Shown one piece after another: positions 7,643-12,549 of a stretch of 12,549 nucleotides of DNA. Origin of the DNA: Pseudomonadota bacterium (GTDB taxonomy: Bacteria > Pseudomonadota > Gammaproteobacteria > Halothiobacillales > Halothiobacillaceae); NCBI GenBank assembly GCA_021795795.1, contig JAJYPA010000211.1, positions 1 through 12,549 of the forward strand, in the 5' to 3' direction. A model generated the notes under the pieces. It saw nothing but the letters and a program-made list of their open reading frames with translations. It was not told the origin of the DNA and made no database searches. The position numbers and the translations under genes were made by a program. Numbering within the stretch: position 1 is the stretch's first letter; the number at the start of each line of letters is the position of its first letter.

Positions 7643-9416
7643 GAATTGCCTCCTCGACGATGCTGGTCAAAGCCGCAATACGTGCATTGGATGATTCTGC
7701 AGACCCCGTCCCATAGAGCAGCGCCTGGGTCATTTCCTTGTTCTCAGCCAGCGCAGTGACAAATAGCTCTTCAACCCTCAGCCTTTTTGCGATCACGAGC
7801 GAAAGCCTCTCCGTGTCCAGAGTGCCGAAGACTATAAGTTCCGCCTCGAAAAGTCCACGATTGATCGGTTTCCTTTGCTCCGAGCCTGCGCTCTTTCGAA
7901 ATGCATGCTTCCCACGAATCTGGCGTGTAGCGTCTATAGCGTAATAAAAGGCTTCGCCCGCCTGCTTCCATTTGCCAGTACTCCAGCCACTTAGCGTCTG
8001 TTCGACCGTAGTGTTCAAAAACTCGTCGAGCGTCTGATTGCTAGGCCTGCAATATGGCTCGCTAAGTTGCCAGAGCGCAATGAAGCGAAGCACCAACTCC
8101 ATATCCTGCTGACGGGATGTCCGTACTTTGCCATCCGTGGCCGTGATGAACTTCTCGCTCTCCGCCAGCTGCCGCAAGTGATTCCGCCATTCGCCAGGAA
8201 AGATCGCGTTGCGAATTTCTTGCGCGTTTAGTGGCATGCCACCTTGGTTTAGGCGGGCGAAGACATTAAACTTGACGGCCGATGGCGTATTGGCTCGGAT
8301 TATATTCGCGGTAATCTCCAGTTCAGCGATTCGGCGCTGGAATTTCCGATCAAGATCTGCGTAGCTCTTGCCTTCAAGCTCCTTCAAATACTGCAAGCCT
8401 TTCAGCCGTAGCGGAAAAAGCTTCGCCCCAGTTGATGAGTTAAGCAAGGCGGTATTTTTGAAGTGGAATACCGCGCACAGCCTCTGAAGGCCGTCTACGA
8501 CGGCATAACCGCCGTCCGAGTCTTCGCTGAAATAGAATGAAGGCAAAGGAATCTTAAGCAGGATCGACTCAATCAGCCGGGCTTTCCGCTTGACGTCCCA
8601 AACGTTCGCCTGGCGCTGAAAGTCCGGCGTCAGGTCAAGTTCGTCGTTGTCCAACCGGCCTTCGAGAGAACTAATCGTCAGTGGCTTCGCGATGATGTCA
8701 ATCTTTGTCGGATCGAATGGCACCTCGATATTGGTGCTTGGGTCGCGACTATCATCCTGTTCAAGGCCGTCATCATCAGGTACGCTCTGATCCCTCTTTG
8801 CCTCAAAAGCTTTCGCCGATTCCGGAAGATCGGGGCCGCCGTCCAAGGGAACCAGCCCCCTGGGTATGGTCTGATGGCCGCCCTCTTCGAACAAGTGCTT
8901 GAGGTCGGCATAAGCCGCCAGAGTCGCGGGCTTTATGCCTGGCACAATGCCCTCCAGCGCACCGAACAAAGCGGGGAGACTCTGGCCGGGTTCTGAAGGC
9001 TCGATCCGCTGGACGACTTGGCTACTGTAGTTGTTGACTCCAAGCACAGGTAGCGCGGCAATTTCTGGATAACGGACGCTCTGCTTGGTCACGATGTCCA
9101 TTTTCGTGACGGACTTCGGAAGCACGATGCCTATCATAATACGGACAGCCTTAGTGGCCCCGTATCCACCTTCGCCGCGGACCCTTTCAATCCGCCCTAG
9201 TGCTCGGATCCCTTGCACCCAAGGCGTCTTTCCCCCCTTGTTGTTGTTGGTTCCCAGCCATATGATGGCGACATCGCCTTGCGCTACTCCTTTGGGAACC
9301 TGCTTGCATTTGACGTCGATGACGAATGGATTCGAAGAGTAGGCACTAAGCGCGTCAATTCTCCTGATTTCACTCTCGCTGTCGGCACCGAGACGGATGA
9401 TGAAATAGCTGGTCAC
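7635..9416 (-). CDS. DUF262 (ParB/GmrS-like) protein with a possible EVE/PUA-like N-terminal domain
   Basis: Starting at the GTG at 9416 gives 593 aa. The DUF262 core is clear: DFQR at 265-268, VWD at 272-274, a Leu-Ile-Glu-Ser-Ile-Leu helix at 281-286, VDGLQRL at 307-313 (the DGxQR nucleotide-handling motif) and the LNQGGMPLNAQEIRN block at 389-403. Residues 1-110 hold a strand-rich module with GDVAIIWLG (47-55) and WVQGIRALG (66-74), which resembles EVE/PUA modified-base readers; I rate that as likely but not proven. Residues 195-235 are an acidic linker. No DUF1524 HNH motif is visible at the C-terminus, so it is not a full GmrSD-type fusion. The frame stays open to an ATG at 9734, but that extension lies inside the methyltransferase gene and is an Arg/Cys-rich shadow. 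GTG 9416, 14 bases after the methyltransferase stop, is preferred. It overlaps the ATPase gene by eight bases. Confidence 0.85.
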   Translation of the reverse strand: MTSYFIIRLGADSESEIRRIDALSAYSSNPFVIDVKCKQVPKGVAQGDVAIIWLGTNNNKGGKTPWVQGIRALGRIERVRGEGGYGATKAVRIMIGIVLPKSVTKMDIVTKQSVRYPEIAALPVLGVNNYSSQVVQRIEPSEPGQSLPALFGALEGIVPGIKPATLAAYADLKHLFEEGGHQTIPRGLVPLDGGPDLPESAKAFEAKRDQSVPDDDGLEQDDSRDPSTNIEVPFDPTKIDIIAKPLTISSLEGRLDNDELDLTPDFQRQANVWDVKRKARLIESILLKIPLPSFYFSEDSDGGYAVVDGLQRLCAVFHFKNTALLNSSTGAKLFPLRLKGLQYLKELEGKSYADLDRKFQRRIAELEITANIIRANTPSAVKFNVFARLNQGGMPLNAQEIRNAIFPGEWRNHLRQLAESEKFITATDGKVRTSRQQDMELVLRFIALWQLSEPYCRPSNQTLDEFLNTTVEQTLSGWSTGKWKQAGEAFYYAIDATRQIRGKHAFRKSAGSEQRKPINRGLFEAELIVFGTLDTERLSLVIAKRLRVEELFVTALAENKEMTQALLYGTGSAESSNARIAALTSIVEEAIHA

Positions 9417-9430
9417 GACTGAGGGGTTTC

Positions 9431-10792
9431 CTATAGAGCCACGAGTTCTCTGACATGGGTACTTTCTTGCGCCGTTATGGCATCCGCGTCTGGCGCAACG
9501 CTGGGCGCGGCAATTTTCCTCAGTACAGCATCGAGCGGCGGAAAGAGATGGCGGCCTAGCTTGTCGACCCTCCGCAAAATGCCTTGCGCTGCATTGGCAC
9601 TGAGAAAATAGCGCTGATGCACCCTTTTCTTCTCGATTATGTCGATCAGACGTGAAGATACTGCGACGACGGGGCTGGACGAGACTGCCGCGCTGGCAAT
9701 CCAATCCTTGTACGCGATTCCGCCTGATTTCCATTTCGCCTCGTCGAAATCGATGAGCAGTTTCCGCACCTCGGCCTCGGGCGAAAGAAAGGTTTGAGAA
9801 AAGTGCTGAATCTGCGCCTTGATCGCGGGTTTTTTAGAACCTTCGGATTCCTTGTCCAGTATTTGCAAAAGACCGGCAATACGGCCGGCCACCCACTGAG
9901 CCACAGGAATGCAAACTGCATTTCCAATGGCGTGATATCTATTAGTTTCAATGCCTCGAATAGGAACGACATAGTCCGTGTCAGGTAAGGTCCAGTTTTC
10001 TGGCAATCCCTGCAACTTCTCGCATTCGAGCGGAGTTAGTCTGCGCACTGCGTTTGGATAGGTCACGTACGATCTTGCCCAGTCAAGCCCAGTATGGCGC
10101 CCAGAGGTGGCAGAAATGCAGAATGAGATTTCCGGTGCGGAGATTCCAGAATCCGGGCATTTCGACTCGACCATGAAACTGAGCCGCTCATTCTTCGGCT
10201 TCGTCGCGATTTCATCTTCGAATAGCGCCTTGACAGCTTTCGCAGGAGAGCCCCTCCACGCGCAAATGAACACTCTGGGCCGAGATTGGGGGACGCCAAA
10301 ATAACGCGCATTAAGCACTCGCCACGCCACCCCATATCCGAGCTCCGTCAATGAGGAGATGAGCGTATGGAAGTCTGCTCCCTTGTGTGAGTTCAGTAGA
10401 CCCGTGACATTTTCCAGTAGAACGACAGGTGGCTTGTGCACTGACAGCAGCTCAAGGAATCTGTAGAAGAGACCGGACTGCGCTCCTTTCAAGCCGTTTC
10501 GCTTGCCGTGCGGCGTACGGGCCAAAGAAAGGTCTTGGCACGGAAAACCAGCTGTCCAGATGTCCGCCATTGGAATGTCTTTGGTATTCAGCCGCTGGAT
10601 GTCGTCTGCATTTGCGACGGTTGGCCAATGCCGCTTCAGGACGCTTCGACAAAAATCATCCTTCTCGCAATAGAAACCCGATACAAATCCATGTTTCTCA
10701 AACGCTAGATCGAATCCTCCAATCCCCGCAAAGAAGGAGTTCACTCGCTTTGCCTCGTCGGCAGTGCTTAGTCTCTTGCTAGCTTTTTCCAT
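9431..10792 (-). CDS. C5-cytosine DNA methyltransferase with C-terminal extension
   Basis: This enzyme transfers a methyl group from S-adenosylmethionine to carbon 5 of cytosine in a DNA target. Numbered from the ATG at 10792, motif I is FAGIGGFDLA (21-30), motif IV is GFPCQ with catalytic C85, motif VI is ENV (127-129), motif VIII is QSRPRVF (169-175), motif IX is RRLTPLECEKLQG (250-262) and motif X is GNAVCIPVAQW (290-300). Residues 305-453 are an extension carrying YFLSANAAQGILRR (395-408), a segment I associate with phage and defence-type C5 methyltransferases. A GTG at 10795 is an alternative start, but AGAAGG at 10805-10800 is seven bases from the ATG and only four from the GTG, so ATG is favoured. 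A frameshifted Xre gene precedes it by 36 bases. The DUF262 gene follows after 14 bases. Probable role: marking host DNA as self for the downstream genes. Confidence 0.93.
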   Translation of the reverse strand: MEKASKRLSTADEAKRVNSFFAGIGGFDLAFEKHGFVSGFYCEKDDFCRSVLKRHWPTVANADDIQRLNTKDIPMADIWTAGFPCQDLSLARTPHGKRNGLKGAQSGLFYRFLELLSVHKPPVVLLENVTGLLNSHKGADFHTLISSLTELGYGVAWRVLNARYFGVPQSRPRVFICAWRGSPAKAVKALFEDEIATKPKNERLSFMVESKCPDSGISAPEISFCISATSGRHTGLDWARSYVTYPNAVRRLTPLECEKLQGLPENWTLPDTDYVVPIRGIETNRYHAIGNAVCIPVAQWVAGRIAGLLQILDKESEGSKKPAIKAQIQHFSQTFLSPEAEVRKLLIDFDEAKWKSGGIAYKDWIASAAVSSSPVVAVSSRLIDIIEKKRVHQRYFLSANAAQGILRRVDKLGRHLFPPLDAVLRKIAAPSVAPDADAITAQESTHVRELVAL

Positions 10793-10828
10793 CACTCAGC
10801 CTTCTATGTGAAATTCTTGTGTGCCGTG

Positions 10829-11132
10829 CTACGGAGCCCTTCGAGCCTCTGGATCCAACTGCTCCTGCTTACCGCCATCGAACCTGCTTGGCCTGCCTAT
10901 ACCACGCGGCTTCTTTCGAATCACACTGACTTTCTCTATTGCAGGCTGAAAGTCAATGCCATGTACATTCATCTCAGCAAGCAGCACAGCGATGAAGGCC
11001 AGATGACGGAGCACTTCACCGGCGCAGGCGTAGTTTCGAGACCGAGCTCGGGTTCACGCCGATCACATCAGCCAAGATCCGAGCGCTCAGTCTAGCCTTA
11101 CCCAACTCAGACAGAAATGCGTCATAGGTCAT
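10829..11132 (-). pseudogene. Frameshifted Xre-type helix-turn-helix regulator
   Basis: From ATG 11132 the first frame gives 32 codons (beginning MTYDAFLSELGKARLSAR) that contain a helix-turn-helix (ADVIGVNPSSVS), then hits a premature stop six codons later. Removing one A from the AAA run (11034-11036 on the plus strand) joins it to a second frame that reads NYACAGEV, then HLAFIAVLLAEM, to a TAG at 10829-10831. This restores a 100-residue protein typical of small Xre regulators. The extra base makes this either a genuine inactivated gene or a sequencing error. Its position right after the promoter and 36 bases before the methyltransferase fits a control (C-type) regulator of the operon. No clear Shine-Dalgarno precedes the ATG. 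If it is really broken, the operon may be deregulated. Confidence 0.78.
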
Positions 11133-11189
11133 CGTTTTGAACCAGTACAAACCAACTGCACACTATTCTATGAGAAAAACACACAAAAG

Positions 11190-11204
11190 AGTGTAACATT
11201 CACT
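11190..11204. promoter_or_regulatory. Dyad overlapping the -10 box, candidate operator
   Basis: AGTGTAACATTCACT has matching four-base arms (AGTG / CACT) and further partial symmetry inside. It covers the -10 hexamer of the promoter that precedes the Xre gene. A small Xre regulator binding here would repress its own operon. This is inferred from position and symmetry only. Confidence 0.35.
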
Positions 11205-11217
11205 GTCGGCTTGTCAA
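11190..11217 (-). promoter_or_regulatory. Probable promoter of the Xre/methyltransferase operon
   Basis: On the minus strand a perfect TTGACA (-35, 11217-11212) is followed after 16 bases by TACACT (-10, 11195-11190, four of six consensus bases). The start of transcription would fall about 50 bases before the Xre ATG at 11132. No other good promoter was seen between the Xre gene and the methyltransferase, so this one probably serves the whole operon. Confidence 0.55.
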
Positions 11218-11394
11218 AAGGTAAGTCCACCCCGTTACTATGTTCCTGCCTCTACAATAGAGGTTCGGCCAGTCAGATCCGGCATGATTGCTACCCCCGC
11301 CCCAGGACTCCGTCATTCACCCCCAAGTCCTTGATGAGGCGAAGGGCATCCGATCTGCTGCCTTTTGGGTTGCGCCTCCGCTATAACAGGCGGC
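11218..11394. other. Non-coding stretch between operon promoter and DUF4338 remnant
   Basis: I see no convincing gene here on either strand. A small hairpin (CCTCT / AGAGG, 11249-11263) and a TATAAC at 11382-11387 just before the DUF4338 ATG are the only notable points. The latter may be part of that element's own weak promoter. Confidence 0.4.
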
Positions 11395-12082
11395 ATGAAT
11401 GATCCTGGCCAGGGCGATGCCATCGCGGTGTCCCAGGTGCGAGCGCGACTGATCGACGCCGCCGAGTGCCCCGCCTGCAACGCTCTAATGCGCGCCCACC
11501 ACTATCTGGGCTTGCCGCGCTCATGGGGCGCAGCCTGCGCTATGTGGCGGAGGGGGACGGGCAGTGGCTGGCGCTTCTTGGCTGGGCGTCGGCGGCGTTG
11601 AAGTGCAGTAGCCGCGATGCCTGGATCGGCTGGTCGAAGACCGTGTAGTGGCAACGCATCGGGCTGATCGCCAACAACGCCCGTTTCCTGATCCTACCGG
11701 GTGTGCGGGTGAAGAATCTCGCCTCGCAGGTGTTGGGGCGAACCTCAGACGCCTGTCCGCTGGCTGGCAGGCGGTCCACGGCCTGGTGCTCGCCGAGACC
11801 TTCATCAATCCGGCTCGCTTTGCCGGCACCTGCTACCGGGGCGCCAACTGGACCGATCTCGGGCCCACGCGCGGCTTTGCCAAGTCCAACGATACCTATG
11901 TCGCACATAGGGCCCCCAAGCGAACAAGCGTGCGCCGGCTCTCGTACATGGTCGCCCCCCTGTTTGCCAAGCCCTCGATCTCGGCGCAGCTCAAATTGTG
12001 GGCCGCATGGCCCATGATCTCTCCGCTCCGCTGCGAGATGCCGCGGCCGTTCTGTGGGCGAGAAGAGACTCGCCCACAATAA
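11395..12082 (+). pseudogene. Decayed DUF4338 (DruA-like, transposase-associated) gene
   Basis: Joining three frames gives a recognisable DUF4338 protein. Frame one starts at ATG 11395 and runs to HHYLG near 11510. One missing base near 11511-11513 then shifts to a frame reading GRSLRYVAEGDGQWLALLGW, with the block SSRDAWIGW after it. That frame hits TAG at 11646-11648 where Gln is expected, and continues as IANNARFLILPGVRV. Another one-base loss near 11737 leads to the frame with NLRRLSAGWQAVHG, AETFINPARFAGTCYRGANW and GFAKSNDTYVAHRAPKR. Similarity fades after about 11925; the frame closes with TAA at 12080-12082. In the relatives I recall, this domain is often fused to or near an ISAs1-like transposase, and no DDE region survives here. 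It is clearly inactive mobile-element debris, not a working Druantia gene. Confidence 0.75.
12053..12078. repeat. Perfect 10-bp inverted repeat (hairpin)
   Basis: TGTGGGCGAG and CTCGCCCACA flank a six-base loop (AAGAGA). No T-run follows on either strand, so it is not a classical terminator. It lies at the end of the DUF4338 debris and may be a relic of an element end or a fold-back joint. Confidence 0.6.
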
Positions 12083-12108
12083 CTGGACGGCGTATCGATG
12101 TCCTTGCA

Positions 12109-12125
12109 GGTGGCCTACGGCCACC
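12109..12125. repeat. Short GC-rich hairpin between element debris and integrase stub
   Basis: GGTGGCC and GGCCACC form a seven-base stem with a three-base loop (TAC). It sits between the DUF4338 remnant and the broken integrase, with no T-run after it. Its role is unclear. Confidence 0.5.
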
Positions 12126-12134
12126 CGCCCGGAC

Positions 12135-12393
12135 CTACGCCTCCCGCAGACTATGCGCCCTCGCTACGGTCTCCACGGCGCGCAGCGGACGGAGCCAGGA
12201 AAATCGCACCCACGGCCTCCATAACGTCCATCTCGCTTTCCGCTTGGCGGACCCAGGCCTCAGCCCTGACCTTAGTCGTGAATGTCTTGCAGTGGACGGG
12301 CTGGCCGCGCTTGCGGACACGAACCTCCCGTTGCCGATCGCCGCGCTTTCGAATGGATGCGGCTTGGTTCCCCGGAACTGTTGTACGCGCCAA
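12135..12393 (-). pseudogene. N-terminal stub of a tyrosine recombinase (phage-type integrase)
   Basis: On the minus strand the frame reads ASIRKRG, then EVRVRKRGQPVHCKTF, then RAEAWVRQAESEMD. This is the N-terminal arm-type DNA-binding start typical of integrases of tRNA-borne islands. The Met expected just before ASIRKRG is replaced by an Ala codon (12361-12363); a TTG at 12393 is the nearest in-frame alternative start. After ESEMD the frame ends at 12151, and a second frame (VETVARAHSLREA) ends at 12135, suggesting a frameshift near 12176-12186. The catalytic domain with its Arg-His-Arg-Tyr residues is absent. The gene reads away from tRNA-Ala, the usual layout for an integrase beside its attachment site. 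It must be inactive, so the island is stranded unless an integrase acts in trans. Confidence 0.72.
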
Positions 12394-12482
12394 ACCGAAC
12401 TCAAGTGGAGAAAAATTGGAGCAAAAAATCAAATTGGGCGAATTTTACAGAGAGGAAATATCACGTAAGTGCTTGTTTGCAT

Positions 12483-12510
12483 TGGTGGAGCCAGGCGGGA
12501 TCGAACCGCC
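12483..12510. other. Candidate island attachment site in the tRNA-Ala 3' end
   Basis: The 3' end of tRNA-Ala points toward the integrase stub and the island. Integrases of this kind typically recombine within the T-arm and acceptor end of the tRNA. No second copy of this sequence is present in the window, so the other att copy would have to lie left of base 1. The exact limits are not determinable here. Confidence 0.35.
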
Positions 12511-12549
12511 GACCTCCTGCATGCCATGCAGGCGCTCTCCCAGCTGAGC
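12483..12549 (-). tRNA. tRNA-Ala (anticodon GGC), 5' end cut off by the window
   Basis: Reading the minus strand from 12549, the D-arm (GCTC, loop, GAGC), the anticodon stem CCTGC/GCAGG with loop ATGGCAT (anticodon GGC at 12525-12523), a five-base variable loop, the T-arm GGCGG-TTCGATC-CCGCC and the acceptor 3' strand TGGCTCC all follow in order. The discriminator A is at 12486 and CCA is encoded at 12485-12483. About nine bases (acceptor 5' strand and positions 8-9) lie beyond the window. It reads GCC/GCU alanine codons. Confidence 0.95.

Noticed and set aside
10808..11095. Plus-strand 95-aa frame opposite the Xre remnant
   Set aside because: The minus strand holds the recognisable regulator; the plus frame has no family features.
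12053..12078. Intrinsic terminator
   Set aside because: The stem is good, but neither strand has a T-run after it.
11395..12082. Functional Druantia DruA gene
   Set aside because: Two frameshifts and a stop codon break it, and no other Druantia gene is present.
1..12549. CRISPR array
   Set aside because: No regularly spaced direct repeats were seen anywhere in the window.

Overview
The window looks like the right-hand end of a genomic (defence-type) island in a Gram-negative, probably proteobacterial, chromosome. This rests on a tRNA-Ala(GGC) with encoded CCA at the right edge, an adjacent tyrosine-integrase remnant and a proteobacterial-style small Xre regulator. The species cannot be named from the sequence.

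Left block, plus strand (2-5422): the 3' end of an unrecognised gene overlaps a three-gene, tightly packed and partly overlapping operon. The operon encodes a PP-loop PAPS-reductase-family enzyme, a 790-aa protein with two GHKL ATPase modules (an Hsp90/MutL-like one at the N-terminus and a histidine-kinase-like one at the C-terminus), and a 655-aa protein with a receiver-like N-terminus and a large unrecognised C-terminal region. It reads as a signalling pair tied to a sulfur or nucleotidyl-transfer enzyme. I do not recognise the combination as a named system, and it is the best candidate here for something undescribed. It is AT-richer than its neighbour: two sampled 60-base lines gave 25/60 G+C at 1741-1800 and 36/60 at 8581-8640, which hints at separate origins.

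Junction (5423-5548): the two blocks converge on a short gap holding a long imperfect inverted repeat (5440-5554) with bulges, somewhat reminiscent of an integron attC site but with poor core matches, and a 16-base palindrome in its loop.

Middle block, minus strand (11217 down to 5549): a promoter with TTGACA, a frameshifted Xre-type regulator, a C5-cytosine DNA methyltransferase, a DUF262 protein with a possible EVE/PUA-like N-terminal domain, an AAA ATPase with a DUF3696-type end, and an unrecognised 317-aa protein. The last three genes overlap or nearly touch. This looks like a modification-linked DNA defence operon in which the methyltransferase marks self DNA and the DUF262/ATPase pair acts on foreign DNA.

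Right end (11218-12549): mobile-element debris. It holds a DUF4338 (DruA-like, transposase-associated) gene broken by frameshifts and a nonsense codon, two GC-rich hairpins, the N-terminal stub of an integrase, and the partial tRNA-Ala that is the likely insertion site. The integrase is broken, so this island would not excise by itself.
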